Positions 42,664 to 51,860 of a stretch of DNA of 64,000 nt are shown here, in pieces (the stretch's first letter is position 1; the number at the start of each line of letters is the position of its first letter). Both the position numbers and the translations under genes were made by a program. This DNA comes from Trichocoleus sp. FACHB-46. Its GTDB lineage: Bacteria; Cyanobacteriota; Cyanobacteriia; FACHB-46. The notes beneath the pieces are model-generated. The model had not been told where the DNA came from and did not search any database. It saw only the letters and a program-made list of their open reading frames with translations. Where the stretch lies: the NCBI RefSeq assembly GCF_014695385.1, contig NZ_JACJOD010000013.1:248001-312000 (forward strand), read 5' to 3'.

Positions 42664-44292
42664 TCAGACCCAATCGATCTCTAACTTCAGCTCCATTGGG
42701 CCAATGCCTAGTTCTTCGGCGGAGAGCGATCGCGCTTCCATCAACGCCAGCATGTCTTTGACGGGTGGTTGGCCACGGGAAGCCCCAGTTACTCCTTTAG
42801 CAATCACTAAGCCGCAATAGCCTTTCGTTTTTTTACAAACTCGCTCCCATTTCTTGCGGGCGGCTGTGTAAGCAGCATTTTCCTCAATAAACTCTTCAAA
42901 TAGGTGCAATTCTCCGTTGTTAGTTTGCAGAACCCCTAAGTCGTAGGTTGTCCCCGCAAACGGATCTTCACCAGGGTTAAAACAAATAGCGTTCAGGCCA
43001 CCTGCCGCTTGTAGACCTTGGATTAAAGCTTTGGCTTTAGGCTGCGAGGTTTGAATGAAGACGACAGGGAGACCTTCACCTACTGCTTCAACGCGGGTAT
43101 CAGCGAGCTGATAAAAGCCTGAGTCTTTTCTCAAAAGTTCGACAGTTTCCCAGGGCAAAATTTCTAGCCAGCGTAGACAATCCTTGGGCACCAAATCGTC
43201 GCGCAGCACTGGAAAGTCTAAATCCTCGTCTTCGTCATCTGTCAATGCCGCTAATTCAGCAGCAACATCGGGCAAGGTAGAAACTTGGACGCAAATCTGT
43301 GATTGCTTGGATTTTATGCCTAGTTCAGCCAACGGAATACGGTAGCGGCTACTAATAGCTGGGAAGTGATCGAGCGATAGTTTTTTGCCATGCTGACGAA
43401 AAAAGCGATGGAGCGCTTCTGCGGCAATTGAACAGGCGATCGCTTCTTCTTCATACAAATACGATCGCATGCGCTCCAGTGGGTGCAAATTGCCAAAGCT
43501 AGGTTGTACTTCCGAAGGTGGCAATTCTGACAAATCAAGCGTTTCGTCGTCAGTTTCATCTTCCGTCTGCTCGAAGGTGATAAACATGCAATCTTGCTTT
43601 AGGAACGCAGATTCCATGTGATCGCTTGAGTCTTGGTTTAGGATCTGTTGACGAAATTGCTTCAGGGAATCCAGCGAACGATAGAGCAAAATGCCATATT
43701 CCATGCCCATCATGCCCATGACGCAAGCATAGAGGGTCTCCACATCCCATTGATTAATCTCGATGGCTAAAATTTGATGCTCGCCTAAAATTTCCCAAGG
43801 CTCACCGTCCCAAAGCTCATAAGCTTTTTCAGTTAAGGCTTTGGCATAGGCTGGAGGCAGTTGAGGAGGGCGGACGCTAGCAGCTTCTTGAAAGCCCTTA
43901 AAGATTTCATCAATCAGGGGTAGGTCTGGCACATAATCAATCACAATGTCCAGATTTTGGAGAACACCCCGGAGGAAAAACTGAAGTTCGCGATCGCGCA
44001 CCACAATCTTTTGCGGACGGCCCGGTAAAGCAGGGCTATGAGGATGCTCCATTGCTTGCAAAAGGGCTCGGACTACCGCCTCTGCACCTGTTTCTAACGG
44101 TACAATGTCCATCGCTCGCACCACTGCCTGCGAACCGTCTACCCAGAGAATGCACTCCCCTTCCCCTTTCAGCTCTGCCCCAACACTTGCCGCTGCGCTA
44201 TCGGTCAATGGACGGCGATCGCCCTCCCAAACACTAGGAATTTGTTGCAAGTTTTGCAGGCGACGACAGGTGGGGGGAGTCAGAGTAGTCAT
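42664..44292 (-). CDS. Large cyanobacterial protein of unknown function
   Basis: A 542-residue cytoplasmic protein with acidic patches ([38 protein letters not shown]). It has no membrane span or signal and no clear catalytic motif. Its N-terminal 100 residues ([34 protein letters not shown]) look like an ordered alpha/beta domain and the middle part contains [13 protein letters not shown] recall homologues across cyanobacteria without assigned function. It lies 56 bases upstream of zds on the same strand, so cotranscription is likely. Confidence 0.75.
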   Translation of the reverse strand: MTTLTPPTCRRLQNLQQIPSVWEGDRRPLTDSAAASVGAELKGEGECILWVDGSQAVVRAMDIVPLETGAEAVVRALLQAMEHPHSPALPGRPQKIVVRDRELQFFLRGVLQNLDIVIDYVPDLPLIDEIFKGFQEAASVRPPQLPPAYAKALTEKAYELWDGEPWEILGEHQILAIEINQWDVETLYACVMGMMGMEYGILLYRSLDSLKQFRQQILNQDSSDHMESAFLKQDCMFITFEQTEDETDDETLDLSELPPSEVQPSFGNLHPLERMRSYLYEEEAIACSIAAEALHRFFRQHGKKLSLDHFPAISSRYRIPLAELGIKSKQSQICVQVSTLPDVAAELAALTDDEDEDLDFPVLRDDLVPKDCLRWLEILPWETVELLRKDSGFYQLADTRVEAVGEGLPVVFIQTSQPKAKALIQGLQAAGGLNAICFNPGEDPFAGTTYDLGVLQTNNGELHLFEEFIEENAAYTAARKKWERVCKKTKGYCGLVIAKGVTGASRGQPPVKDMLALMEARSLSAEELGIGPMELKLEIDWV

Positions 44293-44740
44293 AGACCGAA
44301 CCAGTGATTATAGAAGGCTAGGGCAAAGGGGAAAGATCAATGGTAGCCATATTAAAGCTGAAACGTGGGGCTCATCGGGCAGAGCTGAGAAGCAAGCAAA
44401 ATTCAGGGGTTGTTGCCCAGTCAGCCTTGCAGCGCCAATGGCAATGCCAGCGACCTATGCAAAAAACTTTTGCTAGAGAATTTATCGTACTAAATCTGGC
44501 TTAACCTAAGCCATTAAGGGCACAACGGAAAAGCACAGCAGACATGGCTAGTTTGCAATCGCTCAGCTGCGATCGTGTTCGAGCAATCGGCTATCGAGGT
44601 TAAGATCTAGAGTAGAACCATCACAGCGAGTTTGAGGGGTTTGGCTGGTACAACCAATTTAGCTGAAATACCCTTCAGAAAATAGACTGAAAAGCTGAAG
44701 CAATCTACGTTTTAAGAAGCATAAGGAGTCACACCGAGCA
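44293..44740. other. Divergent intergenic region, 448 bases
   Basis: Between the large unknown protein (minus) and the SufA/IscA-like gene (plus). No convincing ORF or RNA element was found. AAGGAG near 44721 is the ribosome-binding site of the plus-strand gene. Confidence 0.5.
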
Positions 44741-45094
44741 ATGACACAAGCAACTCAGTCTCAACAAGGAATTTTGCTAACGGAAAATGGCCTCCGCCAA
44801 GTGCTTGCGCTGCGAGAAAAGCAAGGTAAAGATCTCTGCCTGCGGGTAGGAGTGCGCAATGGCGGTTGTTCTGGTATGTCTTACCTGATGGATTTTGCTG
44901 ACCCCAAGGATATTCGTGAAGACGATGACGTGTTTGACTATGACGGTTTCAAAGTCATCTGCGATCGCAAGAGTTTACTCTACTTATATGGTTTAGTGCT
45001 GGACTACAATGATGCCTTAATTGGTGGTGGCTTTCAATTCACCAATCCCAACGCTTCTCAGACTTGTGGTTGTGGGAAGTCATTCTCGGCTTAA
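44741..45094 (+). CDS. sufA: A-type iron-sulfur carrier (SufA/IscA)
   Basis: Iron-sulfur carrier or scaffold delivering clusters to apo-proteins. The 117 residues contain the three conserved cysteines, one in [12 protein letters not shown] and two in the C-terminal CGCGKSF. Length and motif spacing fit the HesB/IscA/SufA family. The AAGGAG upstream fits the ATG at 44741. The gene precedes a TPR protein on the same strand. Confidence 0.93.
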   Translation: MTQATQSQQGILLTENGLRQVLALREKQGKDLCLRVGVRNGGCSGMSYLMDFADPKDIREDDDVFDYDGFKVICDRKSLLYLYGLVLDYNDALIGGGFQFTNPNASQTCGCGKSFSA

Positions 45095-45212
45095 GTAGCC
45101 AGCTTTGAGTTTAGAACCGTAGCCCAAAATTAGTCCAAAACTACGAACCATGCTCCCCTTAGCATGGTTTAATTTAGTGCTGCCATCTCAACCATTCAAG
45201 TTTTGAACTGAT

Positions 45213-45635
45213 ATGACTCAGACCATTGAAGATCTCTTTGATGCAAGCATTGAACGCTACAAGGCAGGAGAAGGCCCAGACACCCTGATTCCTGTGTTCA
45301 AAGACATTTGCGAGCGGGCCCGCAAAAGTAGCCCTGCTTGGACTTGCTTAGCTTGGCTGTATCTCTTAGATAACAAACCTACCCAGGCTTACAATGCAGC
45401 GCAAAAAGCAGTCAAACTCAATCCGCAAGATCCGCAAGCCCAAGTAAATTTAGCGATCGCCATGCTGGAAACCTCCAAAAAAGGCGTCCGTGATCATATT
45501 GAGTTAGCTCAACAGATCATGATGGTGGCTAAAGAATTAGAGGACGAAGTTAAACAAAATCTTGAAGAAGGGTTAAGCAGAAAACCCGATTGGAAGAGTT
45601 TGCAGCGAGTTCAGCAGTGGCTATTCGAGGCCTAG
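45213..45635 (+). CDS. TPR-repeat protein
   Basis: A 140-residue helical protein with one clear TPR pair (AWTCLAWLYLLDNKPTQAYNAAQKAVKLNPQDPQAQVNLAIAML). It is conserved next to a SufA/IscA gene in cyanobacteria as far as I recall. A role as a protein-binding adaptor is inferred from the repeat. No membrane segment. Confidence 0.85.
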   Translation: MTQTIEDLFDASIERYKAGEGPDTLIPVFKDICERARKSSPAWTCLAWLYLLDNKPTQAYNAAQKAVKLNPQDPQAQVNLAIAMLETSKKGVRDHIELAQQIMMVAKELEDEVKQNLEEGLSRKPDWKSLQRVQQWLFEA

Positions 45636-45654
45636 GAGCTGCATGTGGTAATGA

Positions 45655-45793
45655 ATTGAGCGTTTAGAGATATAAAACTCTCTGTCTATTTATATCGCTC
45701 AATAATTGCTCAAACAACTTAACGATAAATCCGAAAATCTAATGATAAGATTTTATGAACTAAGCGATAAGCTGAGCTTTTAGCTTTATCGCT
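45655..45793. other. Three consecutive hairpins
   Basis: Three perfect or near-perfect stems follow one another between the TPR gene and the next small gene. ATTGAGCG / CGCTCAAT is at 45655-45662 and 45696-45703. AAAATCT / AGATTTT is at about 45735-45755. AGCGATAA / TTATCGCT is at 45763-45770 and 45786-45793 and can extend by GCT/AGC around one bulged base. The last is followed by GGTTCATTTTT and may be a terminator. Confidence 0.6.
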
Positions 45794-45827
45794 GGTTCAT
45801 TTTTAACATTCACGGAGTTAGGCCGCC

Positions 45828-46022
45828 ATGATCATTGAGAATGTCGCTGTTAAGCCAGAAACTCGGAATCACAAAGGATTTTTTGTTCAAGAAACTTCTT
45901 ACAGGCTGGTTGGGATGGATCAATCAGGCTGGGCTTTGATTTGTATTGATGATGCAGTTTGCCACTATGTAGATCCAGATGATCTGAGCCTTCCCGGAGA
46001 AGCAATGAATGATCTGGACTAA
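45828..46022 (+). CDS. Small protein of unknown function
   Basis: A 64-residue acidic protein with ATG start after CGGAG. It has the ordered stretch SYRLVGMDQSGWALICIDDAVCHYVDPDDL. No signal peptide, membrane segment or known motif. It is followed by a strong terminator, so it is a real transcription unit or the end of one. Confidence 0.65.
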   Translation: MIIENVAVKPETRNHKGFFVQETSYRLVGMDQSGWALICIDDAVCHYVDPDDLSLPGEAMNDLD

Positions 46023-46076
46023 GCAGACTTTTTAGATAGTTAATTTCAAAATTATCAATTCTGCTTCTACAATTGT

Positions 46077-46111
46077 GGCTGTACTCATTGCAAGTACGGC
46101 CATCTTTTTTT
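46077..46111 (+). terminator. Rho-independent terminator
   Basis: Stem GGCTGTACT / AGTACGGCC (one G-U pair) with a 7-base loop, followed by ATC and seven T. It terminates the small acidic protein gene. Confidence 0.85.
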
Positions 46112-46148
46112 GTAATCTATTTTTTGTGGCTCTCAGCCTAAACAATTG

Positions 46149-46394
46149 ATGAAAGACAACCTTTTAAAGTGGATTAATCTAGCGCTTGTTGCTGATTTAT
46201 TTTTAGTTTTATTTAGCTTTTTCTGGCTCGCGATCGCGGTGATAGGCCGTTCTGCGGGCGTTCCTTTAGGCTTAGATTTGTGGTACAAGCTCTGGGACCC
46301 TGTGTTCACCCCAGCGCTAGGAATTCTGATGGCAGGAGCTTTAGTCAGTGGAGCCGCTAGTTGGATTTCGCAAAAACTGAACCCCAAAACTTGA
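46149..46394 (+). CDS. Small membrane protein, conserved in cyanobacteria
   Basis: An 81-residue protein from ATG 46149 (TTG 46146 is an alternative start). It has two membrane helices, LALVADLFLVLFSFFWLAIAVI and a second around PALGILMAGALVSGAASWI. A short hydrophilic loop (LGLDLWYKLWDP) separates them. No catalytic motif. Predicted to sit in the plasma or thylakoid membrane. Function unknown. Confidence 0.75.
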   Translation: MKDNLLKWINLALVADLFLVLFSFFWLAIAVIGRSAGVPLGLDLWYKLWDPVFTPALGILMAGALVSGAASWISQKLNPKT

Positions 46395-46479
46395 GGTTTC
46401 CAAAACTGTAACTTGCTAACCCCTCAATGACGCCAGTGACACAGTAGACATATCCGCTCGATTCAAGGGTTGAGGATAT

Positions 46480-47223
46480 ATGAACTGTGCCCCTCTAAGT
46501 CGTTTTATTAGAACCGGAAATCACTATTTAAGAGCTGCATTCCTGTTACTAGGTGTCATTGGCCTAAGCGCTTGTCAAGCCCCATCCAGCAATAGCCCAC
46601 TCACCAGAACCTTAATGGTTTCGGGTAAAGGTGAAGTCCATATTCCAACCACCCTCACCCAAGTCCAACTGGGAGTGGAAGTCCAGAATCAAACGGCTGA
46701 GGCTGTGCAACAACAAGTGGCGCAGCGATCGCAAGCTGTGGTTAAGCTCCTCCAGTCTCGCCAAGTCGAAAAGCTAGAAACCACTGGCATTCGGCTCAGT
46801 CCTCAATACAGCTATAAAGATGGAGAACAAAGCATCAAAGGCTACTCGGGGGCAAACATGGTCAGCTTTCGCATGCCAACAGACAAAGTTGGCACCTTAC
46901 TAGATGATGCCGTCAAAGCAGGCGCAACCCGGATTGATAGCGTTTCCTTTGCTGCCTCTGACGAAGCGATCGCCACAGCGCAACAAGATGCAATTCGAGA
47001 AGCCACTGCCAAAGCTAAAACTCAAGTGAGTGCAGCTTTAGAAGCTTTGGGGCTGCAACAGCGAGAAATTCTCAACGTTCAAGTAATGGGTGGTAACCAA
47101 ATGCCCCCACCGATGCCAATGGCGATCGCCGGAGAACTAACTCAAAATGCCAAAGTGCCTACGCCCATAATCGGTGGAGAGCAGGAAGTTGCAGCGATTG
47201 TAACGCTACAAGTCCGTTATTAA
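46480..47223 (+). CDS. SIMPL (DUF541) domain lipoprotein
   Basis: A 247-residue exported protein with a lipobox (VIGLSAC, lipidated Cys near residue 32) and a SIMPL domain. The domain opens with MVSGKGEVHIPTTLTQVQLGVEVQ and ends in a C-terminal block QEVAAIVTLQVRY. SIMPL proteins assemble into channel-like or pore-blocking oligomers, and their function is poorly known. The gene converges on metK across a strong shared hairpin. Confidence 0.9.
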   Translation: MNCAPLSRFIRTGNHYLRAAFLLLGVIGLSACQAPSSNSPLTRTLMVSGKGEVHIPTTLTQVQLGVEVQNQTAEAVQQQVAQRSQAVVKLLQSRQVEKLETTGIRLSPQYSYKDGEQSIKGYSGANMVSFRMPTDKVGTLLDDAVKAGATRIDSVSFAASDEAIATAQQDAIREATAKAKTQVSAALEALGLQQREILNVQVMGGNQMPPPMPMAIAGELTQNAKVPTPIIGGEQEVAAIVTLQVRY

Positions 47224-47257
47224 CACTTCTGAGGCGAGAACCCTGAATGCTGAAAAG

Positions 47258-47299
47258 ACAAAGCGATCGCGACCCAATAAAGAGTGGCGATCGCTTTGT
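47258..47299. terminator. Bidirectional terminator with HIP1 stem
   Basis: Perfect 13-base stem ACAAAGCGATCGC / GCGATCGCTTTGT (47258-47270 and 47287-47299) with a 16-base loop, between the convergent SIMPL and metK genes. The HIP1 octamer forms part of both arms. T-rich flanks are weak in both directions. Confidence 0.7.
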
Positions 47300-47312
47300 A
47301 ACAAGTTCAAGA

Positions 47313-48569
47313 TTAAGCTAAAGCACTAGAAAGGGTAAGAGCTTCTTTTAGTAGATCTGCCTTATCGGTTTTCTCCCAAGGCAACTCTAGGTCAGTGCGG
47401 CCCAAATGACCATAAGCAGCCACATCTTGGTAGAAGCGACCACCCCGCTCAGCTGGGAGCTTTTGCAAATTAAAGGCTTTGATGATGCCTGCTGGACGCA
47501 ACTCAAAGTGCTGTTGCACTAGCTCTAGGAGTTTCTCATCATCTACCTTGCCCGTACCAAAAGTCTCTAGCATAATGCTGACCGGGCGAGCCACACCAAT
47601 GGCATAGCTTAACTGCACTTCACACTTCTCCGCTAGTCCAGCCGCCACGATATTTTTAGCGACATAACGGCAAGCATAAGCAGCGCTACGGTCTACTTTG
47701 GTAGGGTCTTTTCCAGAGAAAGCGCCGCCACCGTGACGAGAATAACCTCCATAGGTATCCACAATAATTTTGCGTCCCGTCAGACCAGAGTCACCCTGAG
47801 GGCCACCAATGACAAACTTGCCTGTAGGATTTACGAGGAAGCGCGTGTTTTCATCGGGTTCCACAGAAATATCTGCAAAGATTGGTTCTACGACCAAAGA
47901 CCACAAATCTTCCTTGATCTTGGCTTGCACCGCAACCTCATCAGTGATGTCACCGATGGTAGCTGTATGCTGCGTAGAGATCAAAATAGTATCGATGCCA
48001 ACCGGACGGCCATCTTCGTAAGCGACCGTGACTTGAGTTTTACCGTCTGGGCGTAAGTAAGACAGTTGCCCCGTTTTTCTAACGCTTGCTAAGCGACGGG
48101 CAATTCGGTGAGCCAGACTGATCGGCAAGGGCATCAGTTCTGGTGTTTCGTTGCAAGCAAAACCAAACATAATGCCTTGGTCGCCTGCTCCGGTGACATC
48201 CAGGTCTTCTGTGCTGGACTCTTCACGGCGCTCCTGTGCCGCGTTCACACCCTGAGCGATGTCGGGGGATTGCCGATCTAAAGCTACTAAGACGGAGCAA
48301 CTATTGGAACAGAAGCCGTTCTCGGCACCTGTGTAGCCAATCTCGGCAATTTTCTGGCGAGCTAGTTCAATGTAGTTGACGTTGGCTCTGGAAGTAATTT
48401 CGCCAGTAATCAAAACCAAACCTGTATTGACAACCACTTCAGCCGCAACTCGGCTAGTGGGATCTTGAGCCAAGAGGGCATCTAAGATGGTGTCCGAGAT
48501 TTGGTCGCAAATCTTATCGGGGTGGCCTTCGGTAACTGATTCAGATGTAAAAAGGTAGCGACGAGACAA
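47313..48569 (-). CDS. metK: S-adenosylmethionine synthase
   Basis: Makes S-adenosylmethionine from methionine and ATP. The 418 residues contain [12 protein letters not shown] (start of the ATP/metal site), [31 protein letters not shown] and the usual three-domain layout. Length is slightly above the bacterial average, as in other cyanobacteria. It has its own extended -10 promoter. No known SAM riboswitch was found upstream. Confidence 0.97.
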   Translation of the reverse strand: MSRRYLFTSESVTEGHPDKICDQISDTILDALLAQDPTSRVAAEVVVNTGLVLITGEITSRANVNYIELARQKIAEIGYTGAENGFCSNSCSVLVALDRQSPDIAQGVNAAQERREESSTEDLDVTGAGDQGIMFGFACNETPELMPLPISLAHRIARRLASVRKTGQLSYLRPDGKTQVTVAYEDGRPVGIDTILISTQHTATIGDITDEVAVQAKIKEDLWSLVVEPIFADISVEPDENTRFLVNPTGKFVIGGPQGDSGLTGRKIIVDTYGGYSRHGGGAFSGKDPTKVDRSAAYACRYVAKNIVAAGLAEKCEVQLSYAIGVARPVSIMLETFGTGKVDDEKLLELVQQHFELRPAGIIKAFNLQKLPAERGGRFYQDVAAYGHLGRTDLELPWEKTDKADLLKEALTLSSALA

Positions 48570-48623
48570 GGAAATATCCTCTCTTTAGCTAAACGGACTA
48601 GCGCTCAGGGGTTAAGTTCCGGA

Positions 48624-48640
48624 ATTATACCACTTGTGGT
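48624..48640 (-). promoter_or_regulatory. Extended -10 promoter of metK
   Basis: On the minus strand TGGTATAAT (extended -10) lies about 55 bases upstream of the metK start, with no good -35. The adjacent ACCAC..GTGGT dyad (5-base arms, 2-base centre) overlaps the -10 upstream edge and may be an operator. Confidence 0.5.
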
Positions 48641-48718
48641 CATGCTCGTAGCCCCCCGACCTAGGCTCCCATAGGCAAAGTGCTTCTCTGACTGAGATCA
48701 ATGGTTTACAAGCAATTT

Positions 48719-49465
48719 TTATTCTGCGTTCAATACTTCAATTTCGTCCCACCGCGCGATCGCTACATCTGCATCTGGTAAATTAAAGGACTCAGCCCAT
48801 CCCCAGGTTGCCCCAATCCCACCTGCTGCTCCTGCTGTCCGTGCCATGACTAAATCTGCACTGGAATCACCCACCACGAGCGTTGCCGCAGGTTCTACTT
48901 CCAGTGCTGCACAAGTTTGCTGAAGCAATCTGGGGTCAGGTTTTGTAAGTCCTGACTCAGTACCCATCAATAAATCAAAATAAGGCTCCAATTCGTACCT
49001 TTGAGCAAAATCTTGGACATTGGCAGTAGAGTCTGAAGAAAGAATTGCGGCTTTCACGCCTATTGCTTTGAGCGATCGCAAGCAAGGCAATGCATCTGGA
49101 TAAATGGCTGTGTAGTCAGCCTTAGGCTGAAAATACTGATCTGCTGCTTTGAAGGTTGTCTGAGCGATTGCCAACGACTGCACCCAATCTCGACCTGTAG
49201 CCGCAACATAAGCGGCAGCAGCAATTTCATTCTCGCGACGACTGCCCACTGCTAAAGCGCCAGCAGGATTGAGGCGATCGCCTACTAAACCAAACATTTG
49301 CAACAGCGATGCTTCTATGCCTGGAACTTCGAGATTGAGGAGGTGCGATCGCATCTGACCTAACTTGATCAAAAAAGATTCTGAATTCGCCAGCGTCCCA
49401 TCCTTGTCGAAAATCACCGCTTCAATATTGGTGAAGGTTAAGTGCTGGCAGCGAACGATCGCCAA
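48719..49465 (-). CDS. HAD-family phosphatase
   Basis: The TTG at 49465 is chosen because a perfect AGGAGGGA lies 5 bases upstream; the earlier in-frame start at 49510 overlaps the rpsA terminator. The 248 residues are a Gph/phosphoglycolate-phosphatase-like HAD enzyme. Catalytic Asp pair is in VIFDKDGTLANSES, motif II Ser/Thr in ILSSDSTANV, Lys in GLTKPDPRLL and motif IV Asp in VVGDSSADLVMA. All four are present, so it should be an active phosphatase. Substrate unknown. Confidence 0.88.
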   Translation of the reverse strand: MAIVRCQHLTFTNIEAVIFDKDGTLANSESFLIKLGQMRSHLLNLEVPGIEASLLQMFGLVGDRLNPAGALAVGSRRENEIAAAAYVAATGRDWVQSLAIAQTTFKAADQYFQPKADYTAIYPDALPCLRSLKAIGVKAAILSSDSTANVQDFAQRYELEPYFDLLMGTESGLTKPDPRLLQQTCAALEVEPAATLVVGDSSADLVMARTAGAAGGIGATWGWAESFNLPDADVAIARWDEIEVLNAE

Positions 49466-49511
49466 ATCTATCCCTCCTGCGAATTTGTTAAAGCAACAAA
49501 ATGAAGGCAAT

Positions 49512-49542
49512 AAAAATGAAGAGGAGTCAGCCCCTCTTCATT
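49512..49542 (-). terminator. Rho-independent terminator of rpsA
   Basis: On the minus strand, AATGAAGAGG / CCTCTTCATT (49515-49524 and 49533-49542) with an 8-base loop, followed by TTTTTA. It lies about 90 bases after the rpsA stop and before the HAD gene. Confidence 0.85.
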
Positions 49543-49633
49543 CAAGAACAGTTAAATAATTGATCGCTAGCTCACAGAGAAAAACGATCTGTAGCAACAC
49601 TAGCCCAGTAACTGAAATCTAGTTGTTGAAAGT

Positions 49634-50650
49634 CTAGATTTCTACAGCTGAAGGTTGCTCTTCTGCCACTTCTTCAGGAGCTGCCGCTTCTACCACTTCT
49701 TCCTCAGCTTCCTCAACTGCGGCAGGAACCTCTTCGATGGTCACGCCCTCTTGCTGCGCTCGGAGCTGCTCACGATACTTAGCAGCCATTTCCTCTGCCT
49801 TTTCATAGACAACCTGAGGATTCTTCACCATGTCACCGGGTTCTGGTTCCAGCTGCTTGGTAGAGAGAGAAATCCGACCACGCTCAGCATCCAAGTCAAT
49901 GATCATGACCTTCACTTCATCATTGACATTGAAGACGCTGTGGGGGGTGTCAATGTGATCGTGAGAAATTTCAGAGATGTGCAACAGACCGCTCACACCG
50001 CCGATATCGATAAATGCACCATAAGGCTTAATACCGCGCACGGTACCAATCACCACCTCACCAACTTCCAGGCGGTTCATCTTACGCTCAACCAGCGCCC
50101 GACGATGACTGAGGACTAGGCGGTTACGATCTTCGTCTACTTCTAGGAATTTTAAGGGTAGCTCTTCGCCAACCAACTCTTCTTTGGGCTTACGAGTACT
50201 GATGTGAGAACCAGGAATAAAGCCACGCAATCCTTCAATTCTGACCAGCGCACCACCTCGGTTGGTCGCAAATACGCTAGAACGAACCGTCGCATCTTCT
50301 GCTTGCAACTGACGGACTCGCTCCCAAGCTCGCATGTATTCAATTCGACGAATAGACAGAGTCAACTGTCCATCTTCATTCTCATCCGTCAAAATGAAAA
50401 ATTCGCGAGTTTCGTTCGACTGCAATACTTCTTCAGGAGCGTCAATGCGGTTAATTGACATTTCCTGAATGGGAATATAAGCAGCCGTCTTAGCACCGAT
50501 GTCAATCAGAGCGCCCCTCGGTTCCAAGCTGAATACTGTGCCGGCGACCACATCGCCAGGGCTGAAATGATAATCGTATTTGTCGAGTAGGGCTGCAAAA
50601 TCGTCGTGTGTAAAGCCAATGTCCTTAGCCGTTGTTTCCTGATTGACCAT
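49634..50650 (-). CDS. rpsA: 30S ribosomal protein S1
   Basis: RNA-binding ribosomal protein that helps initiation. The 338 residues hold three S1 domains: about 30-100 (VVAGTVFSLEPRGALIDIGAKTAAYIP), 115-183 (the divergent SSVFATNRGGALVRIEGLRGFIPGSH) and 197-270 (VVIGTVRGIKPYGAFIDIGGVSGLLHISEIS). An acidic, Glu/Ala/Val-rich tail ends the protein. Three S1 domains instead of the six of E. coli is normal for cyanobacteria and chloroplasts. Confidence 0.95.
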   Translation of the reverse strand: MVNQETTAKDIGFTHDDFAALLDKYDYHFSPGDVVAGTVFSLEPRGALIDIGAKTAAYIPIQEMSINRIDAPEEVLQSNETREFFILTDENEDGQLTLSIRRIEYMRAWERVRQLQAEDATVRSSVFATNRGGALVRIEGLRGFIPGSHISTRKPKEELVGEELPLKFLEVDEDRNRLVLSHRRALVERKMNRLEVGEVVIGTVRGIKPYGAFIDIGGVSGLLHISEISHDHIDTPHSVFNVNDEVKVMIIDLDAERGRISLSTKQLEPEPGDMVKNPQVVYEKAEEMAAKYREQLRAQQEGVTIEEVPAAVEEAEEEVVEAAAPEEVAEEQPSAVEI

Positions 50651-50888
50651 GCTAATTGTTTCCCAGTGTCTAATCTATTTGGTAAGTTTCGTCTCCTATC
50701 GATGTACACGCACGTTTACTAATGTGCAGCCTACACCTGTATCCCCCCCAAGCACTATTGTAGGAGATCTGCTCTAGATGGTTTGTGGGTTCAGAAGAAC
50801 TATCATAACGCAATAGCTTCCCCCGCTAATATCTTTAGAGGGGTTTTTATGAATTTCTATAACAGTTTTATAATTCTTAGGAATAAGG

Positions 50889-51452
50889 TTAGGAATGGGT
50901 CATAAAGGCAGCGGGTGTTTCTTGTTCAGATCCTGCCTCAGCGCCAGCTACAACATCAATGCTGCTCTCAGCAGCCTCACTAGTCCCCTCTCCTTGATTG
51001 AGACATCCTTGCAGGTGATTGAGCGTATCAATGAAATCTCGAATCCCTCGAAATTGACGATAGACCGAGGCAAATCGAATATAAGCAACTTCACTCAGAA
51101 ACTGTAGGCGCTGCAATACTAATTCACCAATCTCGGTGCTCGGCACCTCGCGTACTGCTCTTTGCTGTAGTTCAGCTTCGATTTCATCGACTAAAGCTTC
51201 TAGGCGGTCTGAGCCGATGCCTGTTTTTTCGCAAGCCCGTACAATTCCTCGAAGCAGCTTGGAACGGTCAAATGATTCGCGATCGCCATCTCGCTTAATG
51301 ATTGCGATCGGCACATACTCAATGCGCTCGTAAGTCGTAAAACGGCGACCACACTTCAAGCATTCCCGCCGCCGCCGCACACTTTGACTCGCCTCCGCAG
51401 AACGAGACTCAAGAACACGATTATCGGGGTGTTGGCAGAAGGGACACCGCAT
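50889..51452 (-). CDS. nrdR: Transcriptional repressor NrdR
   Basis: Zinc/ATP-cone repressor of ribonucleotide reductase genes. Four zinc-ribbon cysteines (Cys3, Cys6, Cys31, Cys34) and an ATP-cone domain ([33 protein letters not shown]) are complete. The C-terminal tail (about 150-187) is Glu/Ala/Ser-rich and longer than in most species. It lies downstream of psbT on the same strand, with a strongly structured 188-base gap. Confidence 0.95.
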   Translation of the reverse strand: MRCPFCQHPDNRVLESRSAEASQSVRRRRECLKCGRRFTTYERIEYVPIAIIKRDGDRESFDRSKLLRGIVRACEKTGIGSDRLEALVDEIEAELQQRAVREVPSTEIGELVLQRLQFLSEVAYIRFASVYRQFRGIRDFIDTLNHLQGCLNQGEGTSEAAESSIDVVAGAEAGSEQETPAAFMTHS

Positions 51453-51494
51453 ACTTACCTAATCCTTTGAGCAGGAAAAGAATCAAAGGTGAAA

Positions 51495-51570
51495 ACCTGA
51501 GCCACTTCAATTGCAAGCTGTTCAGAGGCAGAGAAGTAAAACTCTCTAAGAACAGCGCCGAGGCTCAGGT
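51495..51570. other. Three-tier nested hairpin between psbT and nrdR
   Basis: Three nested inverted repeats share one centre: ACCTGAGCC / GGCTCAGGT (51495-51503 and 51562-51570), GCTGTTC / GAACAGC (51517-51523 and 51550-51556) and AGAGA / TCTCT (51530-51534 and 51543-51547). Read on the minus strand it ends in a T-containing stretch. It may terminate psbB-psbT or act in the nrdR leader. Confidence 0.7.
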
Positions 51571-51640
51571 CATCAAAAACTTTGAATTGTTGCTTCTGGG
51601 AGAATTTTACACCAGTAATGTAATTTTACTGAATCTGAAG

Positions 51641-51736
51641 CTATTTACCGATCCGGGGTGGCTCGCGGAAGGCGATCGCAAAGAACAACACTCCGATCGC
51701 CAAAGTCAAAATCAAAATGTAAGCAACGGCTTCCAT
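51641..51736 (-). CDS. psbT: Photosystem II protein PsbT
   Basis: A 31-residue single-helix thylakoid subunit of photosystem II near the dimer interface. The sequence begins [19 protein letters not shown] and ends FREPPRIGK, the recognisable PsbT pattern. It lies 124 bases downstream of psbB on the same strand, the usual order in cyanobacteria and plastids. Confidence 0.97.
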   Translation of the reverse strand: MEAVAYILILTLAIGVLFFAIAFREPPRIGK

Positions 51737-51860
51737 GTCAAAAATTCCTGAGCAATCTAGCTAACTATTAGTTTATCAACAGAAGGAGAAGAACGGCCTA
51801 ACAACTCCTAAATTGCATTAGAGAGACCATTAGACCATTCTTAGCCTTCTCACACAGAGT

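Noticed and set aside
48570-48718. SAM riboswitch upstream of metK
   Set aside because: None of the conserved blocks of the SAM riboswitch classes I know could be seen; only a promoter is supported.
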